64,000 nt of DNA from Gordonia polyisoprenivorans NBRC 16320 = JCM 10675 (GCF_000241325.1 NZ_BAEI01000031.1:186001-250000); one strand, 5' to 3'. Counted from the first letter of the stretch, positions 16,527-26,291 are shown. The notes: generated from the sequence alone by a model not told the origin. Translations and numbers: made by a program.

Positions 16527-16925
16527 GTGAGCCCCGAACCCGACGAGATCGATCCGGAGGTCGTCGCCTTGGCGACCCGACTGTTCGACCTGGCACGCCG
16601 TGGTGTGACCGCCGATCTCGCGGCCTATCTGGACGCCGGAGTGCCCGTCGACCTGCGCAATCAGTCCGGTGATTCGCTGTTGATGCTCGCGGCCTACCAC
16701 GGCCACGCCGACACCGTCGCCGCGATCGCCGCCCACGGCGCCGACGTGAACCTCGCCAACGATCGCGGTCAGAGCCCGCTGGCCGGCGCGGTGTTCAAGG
16801 GGTACGACGACGTCGTCGCGAGTTTGCTCGAGGCGGGTGCCGACCCGCACGCCGGCACACCCACCGCCCACGACACGGCCGTCATGTTCGGGCGCGACGA
16901 TTATCTCGCCCTGTGGAACCGCTGA
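16527..16925 (+). CDS. Ankyrin-repeat protein
   Basis: A 132-residue protein made of about three ankyrin repeats: DLRNQSGDSLLMLAAYHGH, VNLANDRGQSPLAGAVFKGY and PHAGTPTAHDTAVMFGR, each with the loop-helix-helix spacing of the fold. An N-terminal helix (EVVALATRLFDLARRG) precedes them. GTG at 16527 gives the normal start; the frame upstream is proline-arginine rich and unlikely to be coding. It lies divergent from the septum-formation gene and just before serS. Ankyrin repeats mediate protein binding, and the partner is unknown. Confidence 0.85.
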   Translation: MSPEPDEIDPEVVALATRLFDLARRGVTADLAAYLDAGVPVDLRNQSGDSLLMLAAYHGHADTVAAIAAHGADVNLANDRGQSPLAGAVFKGYDDVVASLLEAGADPHAGTPTAHDTAVMFGRDDYLALWNR

Positions 16926-16990
16926 GCCGGCGCTGAGCGCCGCACTCCTGATCCGGGCGGGCCCGGCCTGCTCAAGTAGGGTTTGACATC

Positions 16991-18247
16991 GTGATCGACC
17001 TCAAGATTGTGCGCGAAGATCCCGACCGTGTCCGCGCCTCGCAGCAGGCTCGTGGCGAAGACGCGGGTCTGGTGGACCAACTCCTCGACGCCGACGCCAC
17101 GCGACGTGCGGCGATCGTCGAGGCCGACTCCCTGCGTTCGGAACAGAAGGCGTTGGGCAAGCAGGTCGGCAAGGCTTCGGGCGAGGAGAAGACCGCGCTG
17201 CTGGCCAAGGGCAAGGAACTCGCCGAGCAGGTCAAGGCCGCAGTCGCGCGTCAGAACGAGGCCGACGAACGGTCGCAGGCGGCACACATCGCGATCTCCA
17301 ACATCGTCGAGGGCGCCCCGGCCGGCGGCGAGGACGACTACGTGGTGCTCGAGCACGTCGGTGAGCCGCCGACCATCGAGAACCCGAAGGACCACCTCGA
17401 ACTCGGCGAGTCGCTCGGTCTGATCGACATGGAGCGCGGCGCGAAGGTGTCGGGGTCGCGGTTCTACTTCCTCACCGGTCAGGGCGCACTGCTGCAGCTC
17501 GGCCTGCTCACCATGGCCGCACAGAAGGCCACCGCCAACGGCTTCACGTTGATGGTCCCGCCGGTGCTGGTGCGCCCGGAGGTCATGGGCGGCACCGGAT
17601 TCCTCGGCGCCCACGCCGACGAGGTCTATCACCTCGACAAGGAGGACGACCTGTACCTCGTCGGCACCTCGGAGGTGCCGTTGGCCGGCTATCACATGAA
17701 CGAGATCCTCGACCTGTCCGACGGGCCGAAGCGCTACGCCGGCTGGTCGACGTGCTTCCGCCGCGAAGCCGGCTCCTACGGCAAGGACACCCGGGGCATC
17801 ATCCGCGTGCACCAGTTCGACAAGGTCGAGGGCTTCATCTACTGCAAACCCGAGGACGCCGAGGCAGAACACCAGAAACTGCTGGCGTGGGAGAAGGAGA
17901 TGCTCGCCGCGATCGACGTGCCCTACCGCGTCATCGACGTCGCCGGTGGTGACCTGGGATCCTCGGCAGCCCGCAAGTTCGACTGTGAGGCATGGGTTCC
18001 GACGCAGAACACCTATCGCGAGCTGACCTCGACGTCGAACTGCACGACGTTCCAGGCACGTCGGCTCTCGATCCGTTACCGCGACGAATCCGGCAAACCG
18101 CAGACCGCTGCGACCCTCAACGGCACGCTGGCGACCACCCGCTGGCTCGTCGCAATCCTGGAGAACCATCAACAGGCCGACGGCTCGGTACGTCTGCCCG
18201 AGGAGTTGGCCCGGTTTGTCGGCACGGAGGTGCTGACCCCGGCATGA
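16991..18247 (+). CDS. serS: Seryl-tRNA synthetase
   Basis: A 418-residue class II aminoacyl-tRNA synthetase charging tRNA-Ser. Residues 1-110 form the long antiparallel coiled coil that grips the tRNA variable arm. Class II motif 2 is [15 protein letters not shown] followed by RVHQFDKVE, and motif 3 is within [19 protein letters not shown]. The serine-specific [13 protein letters not shown] segment is present. GTG or ATG start: GTG at 16991 gives [12 protein letters not shown], the usual N-terminus. Length is normal for the family. The position next to the septum and pheA genes matches the order in mycobacteria. Confidence 0.97.
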   Translation: MIDLKIVREDPDRVRASQQARGEDAGLVDQLLDADATRRAAIVEADSLRSEQKALGKQVGKASGEEKTALLAKGKELAEQVKAAVARQNEADERSQAAHIAISNIVEGAPAGGEDDYVVLEHVGEPPTIENPKDHLELGESLGLIDMERGAKVSGSRFYFLTGQGALLQLGLLTMAAQKATANGFTLMVPPVLVRPEVMGGTGFLGAHADEVYHLDKEDDLYLVGTSEVPLAGYHMNEILDLSDGPKRYAGWSTCFRREAGSYGKDTRGIIRVHQFDKVEGFIYCKPEDAEAEHQKLLAWEKEMLAAIDVPYRVIDVAGGDLGSSAARKFDCEAWVPTQNTYRELTSTSNCTTFQARRLSIRYRDESGKPQTAATLNGTLATTRWLVAILENHQQADGSVRLPEELARFVGTEVLTPA

Positions 18248-18346
18248 TGGCGGGATCGGCAGCGCACAGATGGGCATGACATGACGGTCGCGCAGAGATG
18301 ACAGTCGCGTGGAAACGGCAGGGCGAGAGATGGCGGTGAGTGCGCG

Positions 18347-19372
18347 ATGATGCCCGGTGTCATCGCCGCGGTCATCGGCTCGGTGGCGTTCGCGTTGGCC
18401 GCGGTCCTGCAGTCGATGGCCGCCGAATGGACCGCACGACGAGAGGCCGCCGAACAGCGCGCCGCCGCCCCGGCGAATGCCGGTGGCACGGCGACCGCGA
18501 CGACGACCAAGGCCGCCAAACGGGCGCACCCGAGTCTGCGATCCACGGCCCGCACCATGATCAAGTGGCCGTTTCTGCTGGGTCTGTTCTTCGACGTGAT
18601 CGGTTTCGGCGCAACGATTCTCTCCGCGCGCCTCATTCCGTTGTTCCTCTCGCAGTCGATCATCGCCGCGCGGCTGGTGGTCACCGCGGTGCTCGCCATG
18701 GTGATCCTGCATGTGTCGTTGCGGACGCGCGACTGGATCGCGGGCACGGTCGTCATCGCCGCGCTCGTCCTGCTCGCCGTCGGCGCCGGACCCGAGGGAA
18801 CGCGCAACGAGCAATGGATGCACTGGGCGACGCTGGTCGCGACGTTCCTGCTGTTCGGCCTCGGACTGGTACTGATGCGTGTGCTGCACAAGCACATCGC
18901 CTCGGCCACCGGGCTCGTCGCCGGTGCGATGTTCGGCGTCATGGCGGTGGCTTCGCGTGTCCTACACGGCCTCTCGCCGTTCTCTGCGACGCATCTGCTC
19001 ACCGACCCGGCGCTCTACGGACTCGCCTTCAGTGGCATCCTCGGCTTCTATCTGTTCACCGTTGCGCTGCAAACCGGATCGGTCAACGGTGCCGCCGCCG
19101 CACTCGTCGTCGGCGAGACGGTGATCCCGGGTGCGATCGGCATCCTGCTGCTCGGCGACACCATCACCAATGGCTGGGAGATCCCCACCACCATCGCGTT
19201 CATCGCCGCGGTCATCGGCGGTGTCATCGTGTCGTCGTCGAGCGCGGTGCAGGCCGTCGAGCACGCGGAGGCGGCGGCCTACCACCACGAGCATCGCCCG
19301 CGTCCGCTCGAATCCGCGACGCCGCGTACGGCATTGGAATCGGGCTCCGACCACGGCACCGGCAAGGACTGA
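18347..19372 (+). CDS. Multi-pass membrane protein, DMT-transporter-like
   Basis: A 341-residue membrane protein with nine or ten predicted helices. A basic, alanine-rich insert (residues 30-65) follows the first helix; later helices include FLLGLFFDVIGFGATIL, LVVTAVLAMVILHVSL and VVIAALVLLAVGAG. The pattern GFYLFTVALQTGSVNGAAAA followed by VVGETVIPGAIGILLLGD is the drug/metabolite-transporter-like signature. The C-terminus is a histidine-rich soluble tail. It is a paralogue of the next gene, which starts four bases after its stop. Substrate unknown. Confidence 0.65.
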   Translation: MMPGVIAAVIGSVAFALAAVLQSMAAEWTARREAAEQRAAAPANAGGTATATTTKAAKRAHPSLRSTARTMIKWPFLLGLFFDVIGFGATILSARLIPLFLSQSIIAARLVVTAVLAMVILHVSLRTRDWIAGTVVIAALVLLAVGAGPEGTRNEQWMHWATLVATFLLFGLGLVLMRVLHKHIASATGLVAGAMFGVMAVASRVLHGLSPFSATHLLTDPALYGLAFSGILGFYLFTVALQTGSVNGAAAALVVGETVIPGAIGILLLGDTITNGWEIPTTIAFIAAVIGGVIVSSSSAVQAVEHAEAAAYHHEHRPRPLESATPRTALESGSDHGTGKD

Positions 19373-19375
19373 GGC

Positions 19376-20236
19376 GTGATCGTCGGGTTCGTCGCCGCCG
19401 TCCTCGCCGCCTTGGCCTACGGCACCGCGTCGGTACTACAGGCCCGTGGCGCCGCCGAGGTCGACGACGGTGCACAGCAAGACGAGGTGCCGAGCGCAGC
19501 CTCGACATTCGCGGCGATGATCACCGTCTCCTTCCTGATCGGCTTCGTTCTCGACGCTCTCGGATTCATCGGGAACATGGTTGCGGCGCGCACCATGCCA
19601 TTGTTCGTCGCGCAACCGATCATCGCGGCGAACCTGGTGGTCACCGCATTGTTGGCGATGGTGGTGTTGCACGCGCGGTTGTCGGTGCGTGACTGGATGG
19701 GAATCGTGCTGGTGATCGCCGCGCTCACCGTTCTCGGTATCGCGGCCGGCGAGGAGGGCCACGACGACGCCGGACGATCCCTGCACTGGGGTGTGCTGAT
19801 CGCCGGTGCCGTGCTGATCGGATTCGGTCTGGTGGTGATGCGGTTCTCCGGAGCGCGTGTCGCCGTCGGGGCCGGACTGCTCGGTGGCGTGCTGTTCGGG
19901 ATTCTCGCGATCGCCGTGCGCGTCGTCGACGGCGTCTCCCCGTTCGACCTCGGCCGGTTGTTGACCGATCCGGCCGCCTACGCGGTTGTGGTGTGCGGGG
20001 TGGGCGGGTTCTATTTGTTCACCGTCGCTCTGCAGACCGGGTCGGTGAGCGCCGCCGCGGCGTCGTTGGTGGTCGGGGAGACCGTGGTGCCCGGTGTGGC
20101 GGGAATCGTGTTGCTCGGCGACACCGTCCGGCACGGCTGGGCGGTGGTGGCCGGCGTCGCGTTCTTGGTGGCGATCGCCGGCGCCATCATCGTCGCCATG
20201 TCGTCGGCGGTGGCGAATGTGGAGGCGGCGGGCTGA
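19376..20236 (+). CDS. Multi-pass membrane protein, paralogue of the preceding gene
   Basis: A 286-residue membrane protein with the same layout as the upstream neighbour but a shorter insert after helix 1 and no long C-terminal tail. Shared signatures are the LVVTALLAMVVLHARLSVRD helix, GFYLFTVALQTGSVSAAAA and VVGETVVPGVAGIVLLGD. The GTG start lies four bases after the previous stop, so the two are cotranscribed and probably form a heteromer or redundant pair. DMT-type membership is inferred from the fold pattern. Confidence 0.65.
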   Translation: MIVGFVAAVLAALAYGTASVLQARGAAEVDDGAQQDEVPSAASTFAAMITVSFLIGFVLDALGFIGNMVAARTMPLFVAQPIIAANLVVTALLAMVVLHARLSVRDWMGIVLVIAALTVLGIAAGEEGHDDAGRSLHWGVLIAGAVLIGFGLVVMRFSGARVAVGAGLLGGVLFGILAIAVRVVDGVSPFDLGRLLTDPAAYAVVVCGVGGFYLFTVALQTGSVSAAAASLVVGETVVPGVAGIVLLGDTVRHGWAVVAGVAFLVAIAGAIIVAMSSAVANVEAAG

Positions 20237-20282
20237 GGCGTTCACTGCACGCTGTCGGCGCCCGCGCGACACAATGACTGGC

Positions 20283-21521
20283 ATGTCGACCCCCGGACGT
20301 GCGCGGCGCCGCGCTCTCGTAGTGATCGTGTTCCTCGCACTGTGCGCATTGGTGACGGGGGGACTGTCGGCCGGGCCGGCCCACGCTGCGCCGCCGGCCC
20401 CGCCGAGTGCCGACCCGTTCTACACACCGACTGCCGGGCTCTCGTCGGCACGGCCGGGCGCCATCCTGCGCCAGCGTGAGGTTGCCCTCGGCTACGCCGG
20501 AACGGGCCTGCCGGCGCAGGCGACCCAGCTGTTGTATCGGACGACCGACACGTTCGGCAGACCGTCCTCGACGGTGACCACCATCATCTCCCCGCCTGGT
20601 GCTGCGCCCGGGTCGGCGCGAAAGATCGTGTCCTATCACGAGTTCTACGATGCGCTCGGCAGTCAATGCGATCCGTCGTACACGCTCCGGGGCGGATCGT
20701 CACAAGCGGCGCCCATCGATCTCGCGATGATCACCACGATGGTCGCCGCGGGATACACCGTCGTGGTGCCGGATTATGAAGGGCCGCAACTGCGGTGGAC
20801 GATCGGCCGGGGATCGGCGTATGCGGCGCTCGACAGCATCCGTGCCGCCGAGCGTCATCTGGGTGTCCCGGCGTCCACGCCGGTCGGTCTGTTCGGCTAT
20901 TCCGGCGGCTCCATCCCCACCGGCTTCGGCGCCGAACTCGCCCCGGCCTACGCCCCCGAGCTGAATCTGGTCGGTGCCGCGGCCGGCGGAGTGCTCGTGA
21001 ACCCGGCCCACAACCTTCCCTACGTCAACGGCACGCCGCGGTGGTCGGCGGTCATCCCCGCGCTGATGAACGTCTACGACCGCACCTACGACATCGGCAT
21101 CGGACAGTATTTGTCTCCCAAGGGAACACAGGTTCTCAATGAGATTCGCGGGGAGTGCATCAACGACTTCCTCGGTAAGTACCCGGGATTGACCGACGCG
21201 TCATTGCTCAAGCCGCAATACCCGTCCCTACTCGACGTTCCCGGAATCCCGGCGGCCATCGACGCCAACATCATGGGATCGGTCGGGACACCGCGCACAC
21301 CGATGATGCTCGGCATCGGCGACGCCGACGGCCGCGGCGACGGGGTGATGCTGGTCGGCGACGTCGTCGGACTTGCGAGAAGCTATTGCAGCCGTGGGCT
21401 TTCCACGGCGGTGCACGTCTACCGAGGTGACGATCACCTCCGTGCCTTCGGGCCATTCACCGCCGACGCGTGGACCTTCTTGCAGGGCCGGTTCGCCGGG
21501 CGGCCGGCGGGTGGGTGCTGA
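20283..21521 (+). CDS. Secreted lipase, LIP family
   Basis: About 412 residues. A typical signal peptide (RRRALVVIVFLALCALVTGG up to AHA) is followed by a secretory lipase domain with alpha/beta-hydrolase fold. The nucleophile elbow is LFGYSGGSIPTGFG. A candidate acid is in the GIGDADGRGDG region, and the histidine in YRGDDHLRAFG. The conserved early motif TVVVPDYEGP matches fungal-type and actinobacterial LIP lipases, which cleave acyl esters outside the cell. ATG at 20283 gives the signal peptide; ATG at 20274 is an alternative. The gene is convergent with the AraC regulator. Confidence 0.85.
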   Translation: MSTPGRARRRALVVIVFLALCALVTGGLSAGPAHAAPPAPPSADPFYTPTAGLSSARPGAILRQREVALGYAGTGLPAQATQLLYRTTDTFGRPSSTVTTIISPPGAAPGSARKIVSYHEFYDALGSQCDPSYTLRGGSSQAAPIDLAMITTMVAAGYTVVVPDYEGPQLRWTIGRGSAYAALDSIRAAERHLGVPASTPVGLFGYSGGSIPTGFGAELAPAYAPELNLVGAAAGGVLVNPAHNLPYVNGTPRWSAVIPALMNVYDRTYDIGIGQYLSPKGTQVLNEIRGECINDFLGKYPGLTDASLLKPQYPSLLDVPGIPAAIDANIMGSVGTPRTPMMLGIGDADGRGDGVMLVGDVVGLARSYCSRGLSTAVHVYRGDDHLRAFGPFTADAWTFLQGRFAGRPAGGC

Positions 21522-21562
21522 GGCGGTACCGCGATGCACTGCGCCGGGCAGCGGGGCAGTGG

Positions 21563-22555
21563 TCACGCTCGGTCGGCGGCGTCGACCCGGGCACGGAATC
21601 GGCCCGGTGCTTCGCCCACCTCGCGTTTGAACGCAGTGGCGAAAGAGAATTCGTCGGCATAGCCGACCTGTCCGGCGATCGCGGCCAATGATGCGGGAGA
21701 CGAGGCGAGGGCCTCCTTGGCGAGTGTCATCCGCCAGGTGGTGAGGTAAGACAGCGGCGGTACGCCGGTGACCGTGGTGAAGCGGCGGGCGAATGCCGCG
21801 CGACTGAGCTTCGCTTCCGCGGCGAGGTCGGCGACTGTCCACGCACGCGCCGGGTCGGCGTGCATCGCCCGCAATGCGGCCCCGGCGACCGGGTCGGCCA
21901 ACGCGGAATACCACTGCGGTGCAGACGTATCGCCCCGCGTCCACAGCGCCCGAAGCGTTGCGACGAGGAGGAGGTCGATGAGCCGGTCGAGAACCGTCTG
22001 TTGGCCGGGTTCAGTAGCGCGGATCTCGTCGGCGAGCAATGTGATCAGTGCACCCAGTCGACGATCACCCGCGCTCGACACCACCGCGAGGTCCGGCAGT
22101 GACGTGAGTAGTGTCGTACACAATCCACCTTCGAATCGATAAGCACCACAGAGTATTTCGGTGCATGACCCGTGGCTGTCCGGTCCCAGGGCAAATGTTC
22201 GGGAGGTGCCGGGCACAGGTCCTGCCGCCTGTGCCCGTGTCAGGCTCATCGCCGGCGCGCCAGGGGTGGAGACGAACCGCGTACGACCACCCCGGATGAC
22301 GATCAGATCGCCCTGGCGTACCCGCTCGGGCGGCTTCCCGTCGCGTTCGACGGTGAGATCGCCGCCGATCACGGTATGTATCGACAAGGGGTTGGCGCCC
22401 TCGTCGAACTCCAGGCCCCACTCGCCGGTGAGTTGCCAATGCCCGAACATGGCACCGCGAGCATGAGCGCGGGACAGCAGGTCGGCGAGGACGTCCACAC
22501 CGTCGAATCTAGCGTTGCATGCACTGAGCGTCCATACGATGAGACGTTCGGACAT
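21563..22555 (-). CDS. AraC-family regulator with N-terminal cupin
   Basis: A 330-residue regulator. The N-terminal 190 residues form a cupin-type effector domain (LTGEWGLEFDEGANPLSIHTV and QGDLIVIRGG are visible barrel strands), and the C-terminal 100 residues are a double helix-turn-helix AraC domain, containing WTVADLAAEAKLSRAAFARR and the second helix SLAAIAGQVGYADEFSFATA. It is divergent from the NADPH-dependent oxidoreductase gene at 22688, a common arrangement for control of that gene. The start at ATG 22555 is the first that gives a full-length domain; the frame continues upstream through the neighbour and is ignored. Confidence 0.88.
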   Translation of the reverse strand: MSERLIVWTLSACNARFDGVDVLADLLSRAHARGAMFGHWQLTGEWGLEFDEGANPLSIHTVIGGDLTVERDGKPPERVRQGDLIVIRGGRTRFVSTPGAPAMSLTRAQAAGPVPGTSRTFALGPDSHGSCTEILCGAYRFEGGLCTTLLTSLPDLAVVSSAGDRRLGALITLLADEIRATEPGQQTVLDRLIDLLLVATLRALWTRGDTSAPQWYSALADPVAGAALRAMHADPARAWTVADLAAEAKLSRAAFARRFTTVTGVPPLSYLTTWRMTLAKEALASSPASLAAIAGQVGYADEFSFATAFKREVGEAPGRFRARVDAADRA

Positions 22556-22687
22556 GTGGGACGAGCGCCTCGGCCATGGTGGTCGGCAGCCACCTCGGGG
22601 TGTACTGACTGCGGTGTGCTCCGGCGGTGTCGGCGTCGATGGCGCACCGACCCACAGAACCAACGACCCCCAGAAAGAGGACGCGTC

Positions 22688-23626
22688 ATGTCTCACGCAG
22701 ACAAGCTCTCCAAGGCAGTGCGATTCGACACCTACGGCGGTGTGGACGTGCTCTACGTCGCCGAGGTGCCGACGCCGACCCCGGGTGCCGGTCAGGTGTT
22801 GGTGAATGTGCGCGCCGCAGGGATCAATCCCGGTGAGGTAGCGATCCGCGAGGGTGTGTTCCACGAACGTTGGCCCGCGACCTTTCCCTCCGGTGAGGGC
22901 ACCGACTTCGCCGGCGTGGTCGCCGATGTCGGTTCCGGAGTCACCGGTGTGGCTGTGGGGGACGAGGTGATCGGGTGGACCGACGACCGGGCCAGTCATG
23001 CCGAGTACGTCGTCGTCGACGCCGAGCAACTGGCCGTGAAACCGGCCGAAGTCGGATGGGAGGTGGCCGGCGGTCTGGCCGTCGTCGGATTCACCGCGAC
23101 CGCTGCAGTCGCCGCGGTCGCATCGACTCGTGGTGAAGTGGTGGTCATTGCCGGTGCGGCGGGTGGCGTGGGAACCGTTGCGGTGCAACTTGTGGTGGCG
23201 ACCGGCGCCACGGTGATAGGCCTCGCGAGTGAGGCCAACCACGCCTGGCTGGCCTCGCTGGGGGCGATTCCGGTGACCTACGGCCCTGGTCAGCGCGAAC
23301 GTATCGAGGCCGCAGCAGGCGGTGGTATCGACGCCTTCATCGACCTTTTCGGCGGCGGATACGTCGCATTGGCGATCGAACTCGGTGTGGCTCCCGATCG
23401 GATCAATACGATCATCGATTTCGCGGCCGTCGAGGAATTCGGCGTCAAGAGCGACGGCCAGGCGCAGGCACAGAATGGGGCTACGCTGGGCCGGCTCGCG
23501 TCGTCGATCGCGACCGGAGAGCTCGTGATCCCCGTCGCCGCAACATACCCATTGACTCAGGTGCGCGAGGCCTACCGAGAGCTGGCGAAGCGCCATACGC
23601 ACGGAAAGATCGTGCTGATCCCGTGA
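22688..23626 (+). CDS. NADP-dependent oxidoreductase, quinone-reductase type
   Basis: A 312-residue medium-chain dehydrogenase/reductase of the zinc-independent quinone oxidoreductase branch. The N-terminal GroES-like domain includes GQVLVNVRAAGINPGEVAIR and the nucleotide-binding site is VVIAGAAGGVGTVAVQLV. Zinc-binding cysteines of alcohol dehydrogenases are absent. It transfers hydride from NADPH to an unsaturated carbonyl or quinone; the substrate is not determined. Divergent from the AraC regulator. The ATG at 22688 follows an AAAGAGGACG, a good ribosome binding site. Confidence 0.88.
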   Translation: MSHADKLSKAVRFDTYGGVDVLYVAEVPTPTPGAGQVLVNVRAAGINPGEVAIREGVFHERWPATFPSGEGTDFAGVVADVGSGVTGVAVGDEVIGWTDDRASHAEYVVVDAEQLAVKPAEVGWEVAGGLAVVGFTATAAVAAVASTRGEVVVIAGAAGGVGTVAVQLVVATGATVIGLASEANHAWLASLGAIPVTYGPGQRERIEAAAGGGIDAFIDLFGGGYVALAIELGVAPDRINTIIDFAAVEEFGVKSDGQAQAQNGATLGRLASSIATGELVIPVAATYPLTQVREAYRELAKRHTHGKIVLIP

Positions 23627-23667
23627 CGGCGCACGCTCGTCGACCGCCGGAGGCCAGGATCTGACGC

Positions 23668-24315
23668 TCACACCCCGCCCAAGTCGCGTACCAAGATGGC
23701 AGCCTGCACCCGCGATTCCAGGCCGAGTTTCATCAGCACCCGCGACACGTGCGTCTTCACCGTCGCCTCGGTGATGAACAGGGTTGAAGCGATCTCCGCG
23801 TTGGCCAAACCCTCACCGAGGCAACGCAGCACATCTCTTTCGCGGGCGGTGAGATCGTCGAGAGCGGTGGGTGGTGGGGGAGTGGGTGAGCCGCCGGGCG
23901 TGGTCCGGACCGCGTCGACAACGCGGCGGGTGATCTCCGGCGACAATGCCGCGTCACCACGCACCACGGCGCGGACGGCATCGATGATGACCTCCGCCGA
24001 CGCCGTCTTCAGCAGAAATCCACTCGCCCCGGCCCGCAGCGCGCCGAAGACATACTCGTCGAGGTCGAACGTCGTGAGGACGACGACCGGGCAGATTCCC
24101 TCGCCGACAATCACTTCGGTGGCGCGGATGCCGTCGGTCCCGGGCATCCGGACGTCCATCAGGACGACGTCGGGGCGCAGGTCGCGGGCGCCGGTGATCG
24201 CCTGGTCGCCGTCGGTGGCCTCCCCGATGACGTCGATCCCCTCGGCCGGCTCGAGCATCATCCGCAGACCGGCCCTGATGGCAGCGTGGTCGTCGGCGAT
24301 CAGGATCGTCGTCAC
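23668..24315 (-). CDS. NarL/FixJ-family response regulator
   Basis: A 215-residue response regulator. Receiver domain (1-120): the acidic pair in IADDHAAIRAGL, phospho-acceptor D in DVVLMDVRMPGTDG, and the lysine in FLLKTASA. C-terminal LuxR-type HTH: LTARERDVLRCLGEGLANAE followed by VKTHVSRVLMKLGL. It overlaps the histidine kinase start by four bases (ATGA), the standard two-gene unit of actinobacterial NarL/DesK-type systems. Confidence 0.95.
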   Translation of the reverse strand: MTTILIADDHAAIRAGLRMMLEPAEGIDVIGEATDGDQAITGARDLRPDVVLMDVRMPGTDGIRATEVIVGEGICPVVVLTTFDLDEYVFGALRAGASGFLLKTASAEVIIDAVRAVVRGDAALSPEITRRVVDAVRTTPGGSPTPPPPTALDDLTARERDVLRCLGEGLANAEIASTLFITEATVKTHVSRVLMKLGLESRVQAAILVRDLGGV

Positions 24316-25538
24316 GGGTGAATCCTCGGTGCATCGGAGGAGGTTGTCGGAAGTGTTGCGGTGACCCGGAATTCGTCGGTGCCGCGCTCGACGCAGAGCC
24401 TTCCGCCGACCGCGTGGGCGCGAGTGCGCATGTTGACCAGGCCGCGTCCGGTGTGACGATCGCCGGTCGGATGGTGATCGTGGTGAGCGGCGAGTCGATT
24501 ACAGATGTCGAGGACCAGCGTGTCGTCCGCATGGGTGATCCGCACCCGGATCGGTTGTCCCGGTGCATGTGTGGCGGCATTCGTCAACGCTTCGGCGACG
24601 ATGCGGAACGCGGCGATGTCGACGACCGGCGGTAACGCATCGATGCCGTCGGCGGCGGTGATCGTGGCAGGTATCTCCACGGCGATGTCGGTGCCGGACT
24701 CGGCGATCGGTTCGGTCAACCGATCGATACGTCGCAGACCGGCAGTGGTGTGTCGGCCGTCGGTGCTGTGCTCGCTGCCGTCGGAGAGCAGATCGATCAG
24801 CCCGCGCATCTCGGTCAGCGCTTCCACGCTGCTCGCCCGGACCGCGGCCAAAGCCTTCCCCGCGAGGGCGGTGTTCTCCGGATATTGCAGCGCCGCAGCC
24901 GATTGCACCGCAATCGCCGACAACCGACCGGCGATCACGTCGTGCAGTTCGCGGGCCAGGCGACGCCGTTCGTCGGCGACGGCCTCGATCTGCTCGTGCT
25001 CGCCGAGTTCGGCCATCGCCCGCGAGTGTTCGCGTTCCAGGGACAACGCGCTGCGGTGTTCGCGCACGGCCAGCCCGTACGCGAGCGGCGAGCCGATCAG
25101 TGCGAGCAACCACAGCACACATACGAAGAGCAACCGCCAGTCATCGTGGGCGACCACGGAGACCAGCAAGAACGTCGCGACCGCCACGACGGCGGCCAGC
25201 CCGTACAGCACGCGGACCAGGCGAGCACCGCCGTAGACACACGTGGAGTAGACGATGTCGGAGAACACCAACCACACCCCGATGGACGGGACGGTCAGTG
25301 AGTCCAGCGCCAGCGCCGCATTCACCCCGGTGAGTGCGATGGCCGGATGCCGCGAACGGAACAGCTGAGAGCACGACGCGAAACCCAGGGAGACAAGGCA
25401 TAACCACGTGGGTAGCGGGCTCGCGTTCTCGTCGAGCACCCCGAGGCCGGTCGCGTACAGGCTGACGCCCAGGGCCAGGAACAGCAGCGTGAGGCCGACG
25501 TCGTTGAGCAGCTCGCGGGACACCGGAAGTCGCCACAT
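24312..25538 (-). CDS. Sensor histidine kinase, HisKA_3 type
   Basis: About 408 residues. The N-terminal part has several hydrophobic helices (LLNDVGLTLLFLALGVSLYA and a run to about residue 160), so sensing is probably at or in the membrane. The phospho-histidine is in RRLARELHDVIAGRLSAIAV and the ATPase domain ends in GRGLVNMRTRAHAVGG. It is cotranscribed with the NarL-type response regulator that follows. The start at ATG 25538 is chosen because the longer frame adds a non-hydrophobic leader. The signal is unknown. Confidence 0.9.
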   Translation of the reverse strand: MWRLPVSRELLNDVGLTLLFLALGVSLYATGLGVLDENASPLPTWLCLVSLGFASCSQLFRSRHPAIALTGVNAALALDSLTVPSIGVWLVFSDIVYSTCVYGGARLVRVLYGLAAVVAVATFLLVSVVAHDDWRLLFVCVLWLLALIGSPLAYGLAVREHRSALSLEREHSRAMAELGEHEQIEAVADERRRLARELHDVIAGRLSAIAVQSAAALQYPENTALAGKALAAVRASSVEALTEMRGLIDLLSDGSEHSTDGRHTTAGLRRIDRLTEPIAESGTDIAVEIPATITAADGIDALPPVVDIAAFRIVAEALTNAATHAPGQPIRVRITHADDTLVLDICNRLAAHHDHHPTGDRHTGRGLVNMRTRAHAVGGRLCVERGTDEFRVTATLPTTSSDAPRIHP

Positions 25539-25660
25539 GCACCCATCGTCGCACGAGCCGACATTCCGGTCATCCGACGAAAGGATGACTTCTCCCGACC
25601 CAGGAGTGCTCGATGGGATGGCCGATGCGGTCGGGTTGGTATGCGCGCCACCGTGGTGAC

Positions 25661-26236
25661 ATGACAGATGAAGTGTTGCGGTCACCGGTCCTGTGGGTCA
25701 TCGTCGGGTGCGAGATCGGGTTCTGGGTGCTGGTGTGCGCGGGGATGTCGATTCGCTACATCCTGCGCAGGCGCCGGGCGTCGACGGTGGTGTTGGCGCT
25801 GGTGCCGTTGGTGGACCTGTTCTTGCTCGCCGCTGTGGCCGTTGATCTTTCGCATGGCACCGAGGTGACGACGGTGCACCGGCTGGCCGGGATCTACCTC
25901 GGTGTCACCGTGGCCTTCGGCCATTCGATCATCACCTGGGCGGACGCACGTTTCGCTCACTGGTTTGCCGGTGCACCGGCGCCGGCCCGACCACCTCGCG
26001 GTGGCGCTGCCGCGATGCGCCACGAACTGGTGCTGTTCGGGCTGTGGCTGATCGCGGCAGCGATCGCCGCGGGCGCGGTGCTACTCCTGTCGGTCACCGT
26101 GGCCGACGATCAGCAAGCCGCCGACCTCCGTGGGACATTCGGGATGCTCGGGGTGGTCACCGTCATCTGGTTGGTGACCGGCCCGGTGTGGCAACTGTTC
26201 TCGACGGCCGACGACCGGCGTGGGGTGAAGCGGTGA
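25661..26236 (+). CDS. Four-helix membrane protein of unknown function
   Basis: A 191-residue membrane protein with four to five helices: VLWVIVGCEIGFWVLVCAGM, VVLALVPLVDLFLLAAVAVD, LAGIYLGVTVAFGHSIITWA and a C-terminal pair around FGLWLIAAAIAAGAVLLL and GVVTVIWLVTGPVWQLF. ATG at 25661 gives the start. It is divergent from the histidine kinase with about 120 bases between, so it may be a target or partner of the two-component system. Family not recognised with confidence. Confidence 0.65.
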   Translation: MTDEVLRSPVLWVIVGCEIGFWVLVCAGMSIRYILRRRRASTVVLALVPLVDLFLLAAVAVDLSHGTEVTTVHRLAGIYLGVTVAFGHSIITWADARFAHWFAGAPAPARPPRGGAAAMRHELVLFGLWLIAAAIAAGAVLLLSVTVADDQQAADLRGTFGMLGVVTVIWLVTGPVWQLFSTADDRRGVKR

Positions 26237-26291
26237 GGTCGGGGGTACCTGATACTCGAACACCTCCCATCCGATGGCGGAGGCCTTTCCC

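Noticed and set aside
16901..18895. A 664-codon minus-strand frame across serS
   Set aside because: serS is complete on the plus strand with class II motifs. The antisense frame is histidine- and arginine-rich without any family pattern.
21563..23671. A 702-codon fusion of an AraC regulator with an upstream extension
   Set aside because: The upstream part is antisense to the oxidoreductase gene. The true regulator starts at ATG 22555 with a normal cupin domain.
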